From Corallincola platygyrae (GTDB taxonomy: Bacteria > Pseudomonadota > Gammaproteobacteria > Enterobacterales > Neiellaceae), in assembly GCF_039544265.1 (NCBI RefSeq), contig NZ_BAABLI010000015.1, forward strand, positions 186,001 to 250,000: DNA of 64,000 nucleotides, in the 5' to 3' direction. The translations under genes were made by a program, and so were the position numbers. Below the pieces are notes generated by a model. That model was not told the origin of the DNA and searched no databases. It saw nothing but the letters and a program-made list of their open reading frames with translations. Of this stretch, positions 53,314 through 61,396 are shown piece by piece; the stretch's first letter is position 1; each line of letters begins with the position of its first letter.

Positions 53314-53640
53314 ATGTTTAAAAAAATATACTACATTGCGTTTCTTTCAGTTTCAATATTCTGTTATATGCTTTGGGGGCCGTTCCTTATCGTTCAAACT
53401 ATTAATGAAAGAATAAACCAAACCATCTTAGGGTTATTTTCTTGGGCGTTTTTTATTATTCTTTGTGCGTGGATGTTTAAATGTATATTCGAACGTTTAT
53501 TAAGAATAAAAAAAGATGGACAGCTTATGTGTACATTTCTTGGACATAAATATACTGAAACTGATATGACTTTTATTGGTTCAGATAGAATATCGGATGT
53601 ATGCGAGCGGTGTGGGCATAAGAGAAGCAACTGGGGTTGA
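53314..53640 (+). CDS. Small membrane protein with C-terminal DUF1660-like zinc ribbon
   Basis: 108 residues from the ATG at 53314 (a TTG four codons earlier is also in frame). Two membrane helices (about 6-28 and 38-60) are followed by a basic stretch and CTFLGHKYTETD...DVCERCGHKR. This Cys/GHK/CxRCG pattern resembles the DUF1660 phage-type metal-binding tail. Function unknown. First gene of the island after its left edge; 21 bases separate it from the GIY-YIG gene, so the two may form an operon. Confidence 0.65.
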   Translation: MFKKIYYIAFLSVSIFCYMLWGPFLIVQTINERINQTILGLFSWAFFIILCAWMFKCIFERLLRIKKDGQLMCTFLGHKYTETDMTFIGSDRISDVCERCGHKRSNWG

Positions 53641-53661
53641 CTGTAAATATTTGGTACTTAT

Positions 53662-54369
53662 ATGTTTAAAATTTATGGTTTGGTTGACCCAAGAAATAAT
53701 AAATTGTTCTATGTGGGAAGGACTTCTAAGCCTGTAGGTGTGAGATTAATTGAACATCTTAATGAAACTTACAAACACACTTTAAAACAAAAAAGAATCT
53801 CTGATATTAAGCGAGAATCTGAAATGCCGATTCGCTATGTTATTTTAGAGAGCGACATAACGACAGAGAAACAGGCGTTCTGTAAAGAGGTTTTTTGGAT
53901 GGAGGTTTTCATTAAAGCTGGTGCCGAACTAACCAATGCCTCAATCGATTTTAAGGGAGTCTACTTCTTCAGAGAAGATACACTTGAAAGAAAAATCAAT
54001 AGGTTAGATGAAAATCCTTCAATGCCTATTAGCTCAAAAAGTCATGAAGGCAGGGGGAAATGCATAGAGTCTGAAGAAGAAAGGTTTCTTGATAATATGG
54101 AAGGAAAATATTTTCAAATTGAATATTATATCCACTCAATCACAATGCTAGAAAAATGCAATATGTCTCTGGAAAAAATCAAGCAAAAAAGGTTGGGAAA
54201 TATATTAAATAAAAAGCTAATCAATCATGGTATGCCTATATTTGATGAAGAAATAACCGAATTGTTAAATAGATATGAAAATAATCAGAACACATCAAGT
54301 TTAGAAGTTTATTTCCAAAGAAGCAGAAAGTCTCTTGAAAGTCTAATAGAAGAACACTATCTCGATTAG
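53662..54369 (+). CDS. GIY-YIG nuclease-like protein
   Basis: 235 residues. The N-terminus has the GIY-YIG core: KIYGLVDPRNNKLFYVGRTSK with IYG at 4-6 and YVG at 17-19, then Arg28 and His32 in RLIEHL and an acidic KEVFWMEVF segment that could supply the metal-binding Glu. These are the residues expected of an active endonuclease of this superfamily. The remaining 140 residues are helical, highly charged and unrecognised. It could be a homing- or restriction-type nuclease or a defence effector. The gene is A/T-rich compared with chromosomal neighbours. Confidence 0.75.
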   Translation: MFKIYGLVDPRNNKLFYVGRTSKPVGVRLIEHLNETYKHTLKQKRISDIKRESEMPIRYVILESDITTEKQAFCKEVFWMEVFIKAGAELTNASIDFKGVYFFREDTLERKINRLDENPSMPISSKSHEGRGKCIESEEERFLDNMEGKYFQIEYYIHSITMLEKCNMSLEKIKQKRLGNILNKKLINHGMPIFDEEITELLNRYENNQNTSSLEVYFQRSRKSLESLIEEHYLD

Positions 54370-54503
54370 AGGTGGTTAAATTTACCTTATTGACTAAAAT
54401 TTTATTTTCTTACAACGAATTAACGAAAGCAGAGCATTACTTCAACTTCACTACATTCAACAGATTTTTATATTTTTGAAAATGAGTTTTTTCTATTTTT
54501 ACT

Positions 54504-54950
54504 CTATGGTTTATTTCTCTGTCTGCTCTTTGAAAAATCTCTTTGTGTTGTTTTCAGTTTGATTGCGGACGCTTTTATTTTATTTTCCATATTTAAATCT
54601 TTTATTCGACGATTGATTTTGCTTAATGCGCATTTCGCTAAACTCTCTATCGATCTTTTGCCGGAATTCCAACATTCTTCAAGTATTTTATTTAGCTCAG
54701 AGTCTGATATTGAACTAGGTAGTGATATTATTTCCATTAATTTAGATTTGGCGCACTCAAACTTAAAAGTTGTTGGTTTTATCAATTTTTTATTGTCATG
54801 GTTGAAATGTGTATGTTCTTCTAGTTTTTTTATTGCTTCTTTAAAGTATGTAATAAGGTCTAAGTGAGTTGTATCCTCTTTTCCTTTTTTTAATGCTTTC
54901 TCTATGTGATTGTAATTATTTAGGTCTACCGGGTCTTCATTGCTTGACAT
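54504..54950 (-). CDS. Hypothetical island protein
   Basis: 148 residues from the ATG at 54950, which has AAGGA 5 bases upstream; the frame extends a little further without a better site. Charged, helical, Lys-rich (for example ALKKGKEDTTHLDLITYFKEAIKKLEEH) with a basic C-terminal tail SKSRQRNKP. No membrane helix, signal or known domain. Opposite strand to the GIY-YIG gene, converging on it. Function unknown. Confidence 0.55.
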   Translation of the reverse strand: MSSNEDPVDLNNYNHIEKALKKGKEDTTHLDLITYFKEAIKKLEEHTHFNHDNKKLIKPTTFKFECAKSKLMEIISLPSSISDSELNKILEECWNSGKRSIESLAKCALSKINRRIKDLNMENKIKASAIKLKTTQRDFSKSRQRNKP

Positions 54951-55227
54951 AAAAATCCTTACTATAGAGCAACTAATCAACTGATTGATTTCAAACTCTA
55001 TCATAATATAAGGTTTATTAATAATGTTTGGCTTCCCTTTATTATCGATATGAACTCGAAATTCTTGGTGCTGTGGTAAGGCTATATACTTAATTTTTTT
55101 GAGTATTTAGATTGAAAAAATTGAACGACGTATCCGCCCTGTCGTATCAATCCTTCACTGTAAGAGTACTAACGAATTGCAATTTTGAGCTATGGTCAAT
55201 CCAGTATCTCATTAGTAGAGCTAGTGT

Positions 55228-55383
55228 ATGTTAGTCTTTATAGTAGCGGTCAGCATCGCTTGTCTTTTGACTCTCGTGGTTTTTCTCGGAACTCATTTGG
55301 GAGCTAAATGGGGAGAAACAATGTATCAGAGAAAGGTTGATGTCAGGCAGGAGAGAATGGTGAATGCCTGGAAGAATTGCTGA
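55228..55383 (+). CDS. 51-residue single-helix membrane protein
   Basis: Small open frame MLVFIVAVSIACLLTLVVFL followed by GTHLGAKWGETMYQRKVD and a charged end. One strongly hydrophobic helix at the N-terminus and a polar tail make it a plausible small membrane protein. TAGAG lies about 8 bases before the ATG. No homologue recognised, so it may still be chance. Confidence 0.4.
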   Translation: MLVFIVAVSIACLLTLVVFLGTHLGAKWGETMYQRKVDVRQERMVNAWKNC

Positions 55384-55403
55384 GTTTCGTATAAGAAGAC
55401 TAC

Positions 55404-55421
55404 TGTTCACAGCTGTGAACA
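55404..55421. promoter_or_regulatory. 18-base perfect palindrome in island
   Basis: TGTTCACAGCTGTGAACA is perfectly self-complementary. It lies 20 bases after the small membrane ORF and 215 bases before the zinc-ribbon gene. It has the size of a dimeric repressor operator; no partner regulator can be assigned (the NadS-like gene at 56458 is one candidate). Confidence 0.4.
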
Positions 55422-55635
55422 CCTCCGATTTTGTACATTTTTAGCATATGCGAGGGGGATGTTAGAACTCATCCCCATGACTCTAACATTTTAGACTCCC
55501 ATATTTCGCCCATGTTTTAGAGAGATCTACCACCTCATGTCAGCTCGGGGTGGTGCGACCGCCTTGTGTACCTGCAGCTTTTGTAGACAATCAAGGAAGG
55601 TCAAATCGTTTGAAATGCGTTTGCCGGAGTTTTGA
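55422..55635. other. Intergenic region before the zinc-ribbon gene
   Basis: No gene found. It contains an inverted repeat ATGTTAGA/TCTAACAT (55459-55489, 15-base loop) without a full T-run. The promoter of the zinc-ribbon/membrane pair is probably here. Confidence 0.4.
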
Positions 55636-55905
55636 ATGCAAGAGTTTAGTGTTAGCGTTTCTTTGCTATGCCCGATCTGTGGTAGTGATCAGTTTAAATG
55701 CGATGAAGAGGCGGAGGGGTCTATAATCTGTGCCGATTGCGGTTACGAGAGTTTTCGAGACGAACTGGTTTCTGACAATTCTGAGCAGATTGATGCTGAA
55801 GAACTATGTGGCGAAGTTAAAGAGCAACTTGAGGAGAAGATGCTTAAGTCGCTGCAACAATTGTTTAAAGGAAGTACGAGTATCAAGGTAAAAAGGGGAC
55901 ACTGA
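55636..55905 (+). CDS. Small zinc-ribbon protein
   Basis: 89 residues; GGAG 7 bases before the ATG. The N-terminus has a four-Cys zinc ribbon, CPICGSDQFKCD... and CADCGYESF, followed by a strongly acidic helical tail (EELCGEVKEQLEEKMLKSLQQLF). No known family. One base separates its stop from the TTG start of the next gene, so the two are almost certainly co-translated. Confidence 0.7.
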   Translation: MQEFSVSVSLLCPICGSDQFKCDEEAEGSIICADCGYESFRDELVSDNSEQIDAEELCGEVKEQLEEKMLKSLQQLFKGSTSIKVKRGH

Positions 55906-55906
55906 G

Positions 55907-56377
55907 TTGGGGAATTTTGATTGGGCTGCGTTGATAGCCTTAGCGGCACTGTGCCTCGCTCTTTACAACACCTTTAGTGGACGTCTGCTGGCTAGAAAGC
56001 AAGAAGAATTAGCCGATGTTAAGAATGCTCTCCACAAGGTGCAGCTAAGACTTGAAAGCATGCGTGCACTTGAAATGCAAAAAGCAGATTTTGGCGCTCG
56101 TTTCGTTAAAGAAGGAAAATCAACAAAGCTTGTCATTACCAATCGAGGCAAGGTCGAAGCAAGAGATGTGACGATTACTTTTCTGGAGGGGCCGTACTTC
56201 GTTTTGAACCAAGAAGCAGAGGATAAATTCCCAATGACCTCCATGGACTCAATGAGCAGTGTACGTCTGTTAGCAATATCTTCTCTGAGTATGTCGAAAG
56301 TGAAAGAAAAATTTCTTATACAGTGGGTAGATGATACTGGAAGACAAAGTAAAACTTTTGACATCCCAATCAACTAG
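55907..56377 (+). CDS. Membrane-anchored coiled-coil protein with beta-domain
   Basis: 156 residues beginning at a TTG with AAAGGGG about 9 bases upstream. One N-terminal helix (about 7-25), a coiled coil (about 28-60, LLARKQEELADVKNALHKVQLRLES), then a beta-rich region (about 65-156) with LVITNRGKVEARDVTITFLEGP, which resembles the immunoglobulin-like sheets found after coiled coils in small membrane sensors. Tail faces the cytoplasm by the positive-inside rule. Function unknown; paired with the zinc-ribbon gene. Confidence 0.68.
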   Translation: MGNFDWAALIALAALCLALYNTFSGRLLARKQEELADVKNALHKVQLRLESMRALEMQKADFGARFVKEGKSTKLVITNRGKVEARDVTITFLEGPYFVLNQEAEDKFPMTSMDSMSSVRLLAISSLSMSKVKEKFLIQWVDDTGRQSKTFDIPIN

Positions 56378-56457
56378 TGTTCTCCAATGAGTTAGTTTTG
56401 TTGAAACGTTGATCAATTTTCTCTTGGCGGTAACCCCAGGTTAGCTTTGCTAAATAG

Positions 56458-56742
56458 TCAGTGAAGAGCAAGTTCGTGGAAAATGGTTGGATTTTTATCT
56501 ATGGCGAATAAGATCTTTGCAGCTATCCCTGTTGGGTTACGCCGTCTGGATTCCCAGCTTTTGACGGTGTCTAGGCTAGCTCCTAGAGCGGTGGAAAATT
56601 GCAGCTGAGAAACCCCCAATCGATTTCGAAGGGCTTTTACGTCGATTAATTCATATCGATACACTCGAGATGCTTCTCTATTTTCTTGTTGGATTTCTAT
56701 AGCCTCTTCTAAAGAGGCTTTTAATTCTTTAAACAAATCCAT
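56458..56742 (-). CDS. NadS-like HTH regulator/antitoxin, without toxin partner
   Basis: 94 residues from the ATG at 56742 (GGGAG 5 bases upstream). Begins MDLFKELKASLEEAIEIQQ and has an Xre-type HTH (about 40-78, VKALRNRLGVSQLQFSTALGAS...VKSWESRRRNPTG), the pattern of the NadS family of putative antitoxin/regulators that normally accompany a RelE/HigB-like toxin gene. No toxin frame exists on either side: only about 100 bases lie upstream. It may have become a stand-alone regulator of island genes. Confidence 0.8.
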   Translation of the reverse strand: MDLFKELKASLEEAIEIQQENREASRVYRYELIDVKALRNRLGVSQLQFSTALGASLDTVKSWESRRRNPTGIAAKILFAIDKNPTIFHELALH

Positions 56743-56843
56743 TATTACTCCCACGGGGCGAAAGACTTTAGTTACACGTCTGCTTCAAAACACCAACGTG
56801 AAACCAGCCTTTAATTATAGATTGTAGGTGTACAGTGTACCCG

Positions 56844-57443
56844 CTAAGTATGATCTTTGTTAGCCCTTAGCAGCTCATCAACTACATGTGAAACGTACTC
56901 TGGGTTGTTCCTGAGTTGATATGCGCGAGCAAGAGTCAAAATGGACATTACTCCACTTTTTGTTTCGGACGCCAGCCTCTCTCTTTCGTCACTTCCCCAT
57001 TCAATAAAAACTTGCTGCTCCAAGTTTTTCGTATAAATTGGCGTTACCAGCGTAGTGAATATCTCATCAGCCCTCATTTCCTTATAAGCACACCATTGTG
57101 CTCTGATATCTAGTATTCCTTGTTCCAGATACACCTTGCATGCCAAAGTGCAATCTACACTGGGGTTTAGATCGGTGCGAGAATAAATCTCAAGCTTCCC
57201 AATATCATCGTTTGGTATCTTCTCTATCAGTTCGGAGAACTCTGGACAAGATGTTGGATCCGTCAGTGCAACCTGGCCATTTTCCTTAGCCAATAACCGG
57301 TTTAATTGCTTCACGAAAAATGAAGGTGCCACTTCCTCTGATAAATCGTTAACACAGCTCAAGTTTAGACTAGCGTAGCCGTCTACAACCTGATATGAAC
57401 CAAAGAAAAAATCTTGGCAACTGCTTACTTTAAGAAACTGCAC
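56844..57443 (-). CDS. Unknown partner protein of the KAP NTPase
   Basis: 199 residues, no signal, membrane helix or known motif. Mixed alpha/beta composition with several Cys (SSCQDFFFG, CVNDLSEE, CPEFSELIEK, VDCTLACKVYLEQG, WCAYKEM). The C-terminal part (about 165-199) is helical. Its ATG overlaps the end of the KAP gene by 14 bases, so the two are co-translated and probably act together. I do not recognise the family. Confidence 0.75.
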   Translation of the reverse strand: MQFLKVSSCQDFFFGSYQVVDGYASLNLSCVNDLSEEVAPSFFVKQLNRLLAKENGQVALTDPTSCPEFSELIEKIPNDDIGKLEIYSRTDLNPSVDCTLACKVYLEQGILDIRAQWCAYKEMRADEIFTTLVTPIYTKNLEQQVFIEWGSDERERLASETKSGVMSILTLARAYQLRNNPEYVSHVVDELLRANKDHT

Positions 57444-60400
57444 TTTTCTTCATTCCTTCTGATGATTTTTCTATTAGACGAGTCAGCCTTTCATAACCAC
57501 CAACAGGGTTAGATTCGGCCGCTGAAAGCAGCTGCTGGCGTTCTTCGTCTTGCCAATCGTTCAGGTACCAACGCTGGTTGTCTAACCATTGAATGACAGT
57601 ATCATCTTCGGCTTTTTCAACCATCAAAGTGTAGGCGCTTCTCACGTCAGGATGAGTCGCTTTCTGAAGTGTGAATATTGACCCTAAGCAGCTAATTATG
57701 TTTGACCGAGCAGTGGTGCTAGTCGGCTGCTCTGCGACTTTATTTTTAGCTTGGTTGCTCAAGCGGTTTAATTCATTTTTTGGAAGCAACTTCGCGCATA
57801 GTGCAACAAAAGCACTGTGATCCAACATGTTGGAAAAAGAATCAGATTTACTTAACTCAGCGCTTAGCGCCTCGTAAAGTCCTTTAAAATTCTCAATGGT
57901 AGTCTCTGAATCTACCAACCAGGTTACCACCATCTTTAAGTTGAGAGCTGGTGCTGCGAGCCAGTTAAGCCAAGTTTCTTTACTGTTTTCGTTAGCGTCA
58001 ATATATGAAAGTAACTTTTGCTGCCAATCTCCTTCGTTATCATGTTTTATGACATCTTCAATGAATTTAGTGGCCCAGTCGCTAGGCGAGGTTTTCAAAT
58101 ACTGTAACCAACCACTACAAAAATTTATTAGCACATGTAGTTCGGTCTCTTTAAACAGTTTTCTAACGGAAGAATAGTGATCACACAATATTTCTCTGAT
58201 AGTTAGAGAGTGAACGCGGTTTGAAGCTATCATGGCTTTTACTGCATCACTCAGGTAGCCTGATACATGCTCAAGGCGCAGATTCGTTAAAATGCTACTG
58301 AACCTCTTTGTAAATACCAAGTAATCAGTAAGGTAGCTGACGTAGCCAGGATATTTATCTAGTTTTGGCTCAATAAATGCCCAACGAGGCTGACTAATTA
58401 AATGTCTATTAGCGTTGAGCATCTGTATGCTGCCTTCCGTAGTTGTGGCAACGAGATTGGCGAGTATGCATGCTAAGATTTTTTCGCACAGCTCTTTACT
58501 CATCTGCTCTTCATGATCTTCGAAATACTCAAACAGCTCTTTGATATAGCCTTCTGACTCATTCCAACTAGTTGTAAACGGAAGAATATCCAACCAGCTT
58601 TCAGGGTCATCATCAAAGCCTACGCTTAAATTTGCTGTAGGCGATTCATTTGAAGAAAAATCAATCAAACCTAACTTGTGGTCTTCGCGGATCCACTCAT
58701 AAAGACTTGAATGCTCAAACTCATCGTCATTAGCAATTAGGTTCAGAAGCTCACTTTTACTATTTAGGGGTAAGTAAGTCTCTTCAATGTTCCAGTAGGA
58801 ATAGTTGTCTTTACGAGTCCATAGCAAAGCAAATAGCTTAACTGGAGGATTTTCAATCACAAATGGCTTCTTGCCCAGTAGTTTGGAGTAGGCATAAACA
58901 TGATCAACCGACTGTTCGCTACCCTCTGACGCCGGGAAATCAATTTCTCTCAGACTCTTCTGGAGTTTTTGTTGCTTAGATCTTACAAGAGAGAGGTCAA
59001 CGTCGTAGCCTCTTTTAACAAGGAACTCTATAGCGTCAACGTAATCCTCGGAGTAAGAAAGTTCGGCTGAGCTTTCAGCTGACAAGCGATTGAACCTCGG
59101 GAGCCATTTATCAACCCAAGATATACCTTTATCACCATGTGCTACAGCCCTTGCAGCGAGTTCAACTAAGGCAGGTGGATTCGAGCGTTCAATCTGGCGC
59201 TCAAAGAATACGTCGTAGCCAAGAACATCAGATAGCTCTATCAACCTCTCCTCATCGGCGCTAGTTAGAGCTGCTCTAATAGGTTCGCCGAGCAACTCAC
59301 TTTTAGCGATGTCTGGTAATGTCTGATAATGAATACATGCTATTTGGGTGGCCCATATATCACTTTCTCCTACGGAGCGGTTGAGTAACTTATGGGTTTG
59401 ACTAATTTGGACTTTCAATCTGGCTTTGTCGTCCGCCTCGGGGATTGTTTGAGAAGGGATTTCAGCCGAAAGGAGTTGCTCAAGTGTAAGTTTGCCATGT
59501 TGATTTTTAAGGCCTAAAACGTATGTGGCACATGATGCACCATGGAGCCTTTCTGCTGGACAACTCGCTAATATACTGGCGATATCATTAATGAGCTTCT
59601 TCAATTGACGAGGAGTAACGCCTTGTCCAGGTCGTTGCCACATGTCAATCAACTCTGCAGCAATGTTAACCCCCTCTACGCTATTGCCTAGGTTTTCCTC
59701 CCACAACTTTCGAAACTGGTCTCGCCAGCCTGCTGTAACAATGGGCGGAGCCTGAAACACGATAGGAAGTCTCTTCGATATGTACTCCATGCCGCTATAA
59801 AGCTCGTTGTCATCATCATCACTCAGTGACTTGGCTACGTGCGCAGATGAAAAGGGAACCAAAACCTTCATTTTTTTACCTGCTAGGGCATTGATGATGT
59901 TGAGGTCACTCCATATCTCTCTAACCAATCGAGCTTCGACACGATCTAAGTTGTCTATAACCAAAACAATGGTTTTATCTTCAGGGATGGACTGAGTGAA
60001 AGCTGTAAGAGCGTCTTTGAGTTCTAGGCTCCCAACTTCCCTGCTTACATCAAACGTCTCTTGAATTCTGTCTATGCTGTTTCGCTTGAAAACGTCTGCT
60101 AGCCTTACGACGTCTTTTTTCTTCCCTTTTTTAAGTTGATATGAGTTGTAACGCCAATTAACCAGGAGAACGATAAGTGGGGAGAAACCTAATAGGGCTT
60201 CAACAGAAAAAGGCAGATATAGAGGATTAGTATTATTGATGAACAATGTATCAAAGAACGTTATAAGGGATTCGATTCCTTCTTTTGCATATCGAATTGA
60301 AAACGCAATTGAGACCGCATAGGCAATGACTAGCCAACTCAAGCTACTGTTGGTCCGCTTTGTATACTCCAAAACATTTCCAAGCGCTTGATTGGCCGCT

Positions 60401-60765
60401 TTATCTATTCTTTTCTGAGTCAGGGAATTCACTTGGTTTAGGTTCTTGATTTCCTTCTGAAGAACCTTAATCAAAGCTGTTTTTATGGATGAGTGGTGAT
60501 GTGTATCTACATCAAAAATCACAAAGTGATAGCGGTCTTGGTCAAGGCGGTCTTCAAGCAGTTTGATGATGGTGCTTTTGCCAGCGCCAAGCTCACCCTC
60601 AAGCCCTAATGTGTGTGCGGAATCATCCTCCTCGATCACTCGCTTGAGCGCATTCGCAGCATGGCTATGCCCTTGACCATCAAAGAGATCTTCGGATGAT
60701 GGTTCCTCTGTTTGAAACTTAGGGAAAGAGGCTTCGAGTGAAATGGAGTCTTCTTGGTCGCACAT
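57430..60765 (-). CDS. KAP-family P-loop NTPase, candidate defence protein
   Basis: 1111 residues. Walker A GELGAGKS at 57-64, Walker B TIVLVIDNLDR about 265-275, and two membrane helices inserted within the NTPase (about 142-158 and 184-203): the defining layout of KAP NTPases. After the NTPase (to about residue 420) come some 690 residues of helical repeat-like sequence without a known domain. KAP relatives include PifA, which excludes phage T7, and QatA of the Qat defence system; but no QueC- or TatD-like gene is present, so this is not Qat. AGGA lies 9 bases before the ATG. It forms a two-gene operon with the overlapping gene at 56844. Role in defence is inferred. Confidence 0.85.
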   Translation of the reverse strand: MCDQEDSISLEASFPKFQTEEPSSEDLFDGQGHSHAANALKRVIEEDDSAHTLGLEGELGAGKSTIIKLLEDRLDQDRYHFVIFDVDTHHHSSIKTALIKVLQKEIKNLNQVNSLTQKRIDKAANQALGNVLEYTKRTNSSLSWLVIAYAVSIAFSIRYAKEGIESLITFFDTLFINNTNPLYLPFSVEALLGFSPLIVLLVNWRYNSYQLKKGKKKDVVRLADVFKRNSIDRIQETFDVSREVGSLELKDALTAFTQSIPEDKTIVLVIDNLDRVEARLVREIWSDLNIINALAGKKMKVLVPFSSAHVAKSLSDDDDNELYSGMEYISKRLPIVFQAPPIVTAGWRDQFRKLWEENLGNSVEGVNIAAELIDMWQRPGQGVTPRQLKKLINDIASILASCPAERLHGASCATYVLGLKNQHGKLTLEQLLSAEIPSQTIPEADDKARLKVQISQTHKLLNRSVGESDIWATQIACIHYQTLPDIAKSELLGEPIRAALTSADEERLIELSDVLGYDVFFERQIERSNPPALVELAARAVAHGDKGISWVDKWLPRFNRLSAESSAELSYSEDYVDAIEFLVKRGYDVDLSLVRSKQQKLQKSLREIDFPASEGSEQSVDHVYAYSKLLGKKPFVIENPPVKLFALLWTRKDNYSYWNIEETYLPLNSKSELLNLIANDDEFEHSSLYEWIREDHKLGLIDFSSNESPTANLSVGFDDDPESWLDILPFTTSWNESEGYIKELFEYFEDHEEQMSKELCEKILACILANLVATTTEGSIQMLNANRHLISQPRWAFIEPKLDKYPGYVSYLTDYLVFTKRFSSILTNLRLEHVSGYLSDAVKAMIASNRVHSLTIREILCDHYSSVRKLFKETELHVLINFCSGWLQYLKTSPSDWATKFIEDVIKHDNEGDWQQKLLSYIDANENSKETWLNWLAAPALNLKMVVTWLVDSETTIENFKGLYEALSAELSKSDSFSNMLDHSAFVALCAKLLPKNELNRLSNQAKNKVAEQPTSTTARSNIISCLGSIFTLQKATHPDVRSAYTLMVEKAEDDTVIQWLDNQRWYLNDWQDEERQQLLSAAESNPVGGYERLTRLIEKSSEGMKKSAVS

Positions 60766-61063
60766 ACCGTGATTTCCTTTTCGAGTAACAACGTGCTTTA
60801 GTTTGAACCAATCACCGAACTATAAAAATGATCGTCGCCGAATAAATGGATAAGAATGAGATTTTTCGTGAAATTCAATACTTGTATTCAGGGTATGAAG
60901 GTACACGCTCAAATTACTTAAAGCATTATCACTTAACATGAATCTTGCACCTGTCCTCTTCCACTGTGTAGAGATTAGAACTTGAGGCCTACTACGGATA
61001 TCATTTGGACTTTTAAATAATTCTGATGTGTCTTGTTCGTTCTGGGGCTAATCTTGCGAAAAA
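60766..61063. other. Promoter region of the KAP operon
   Basis: About 300 bases with no gene and no clear repeat. It lies between the KAP start and the end of the full ykgJ copy, both on the minus strand, so it should hold the KAP promoter. No terminator hairpin with a T-run was seen after ykgJ. Confidence 0.4.
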
Positions 61064-61372
61064 CTACTCAAAAACTCCAGTATCTCTCTCTAGCTCCGTA
61101 AGAAGCTCCAATGCAGTCTCAGGACCTTTGCCACAAATTACCTTGTCACTTGTGAAGGCATCGCATACAGCCGGTCGTTCTGGTGAATCAAACAAGCGAC
61201 ACAGGTTATGCTCATCAAGTTGTACGCAGCGTTCCCCTGCAGGCTTACCTGAAGGCATCCCTGGAATAGGAGAAGAAATAGAGGGTGCAATACAGCAAGC
61301 CCCGCAGCCCTTTCCTGATCTCTCGGAAATGCATGGTGACCAATCAGACACCTCAACTATGTGCTCAATCAC
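61064..61372 (-). CDS. ykgJ: YkgJ family cysteine-cluster protein, island copy
   Basis: 102 residues from a GTG. After a 20-residue N-terminal extension (MIEHIVEVSDWSPCISERSG) it reads GCGACCIAPSISSPIPGMPS, GERCVQLDEHNLCRLF and CGKGPETALELLTELE: the eight-Cys YkgJ family, a small putative metal-cluster protein of unknown role. It is homologous to but clearly diverged in DNA from the truncated copy at 52863 (many third-position changes), so it is not a simple recent duplication. It starts 24 bases after gmtX, in the same direction. It may replace the copy disrupted by the insertion. Confidence 0.82.
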   Translation of the reverse strand: MIEHIVEVSDWSPCISERSGKGCGACCIAPSISSPIPGMPSGKPAGERCVQLDEHNLCRLFDSPERPAVCDAFTSDKVICGKGPETALELLTELERDTGVFE

Positions 61373-61396
61373 TAATGGGCCTTGAAGCTATTCATG

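Noticed and set aside
56743..56843. Possible toxin gene beside the NadS-like regulator
   Set aside because: Only about 100 bases are available and no frame of toxin length exists on either strand.
57430..60765. Qat-type defence system
   Set aside because: The KAP NTPase resembles QatA in kind, but no QueC-like or TatD-like gene is nearby.
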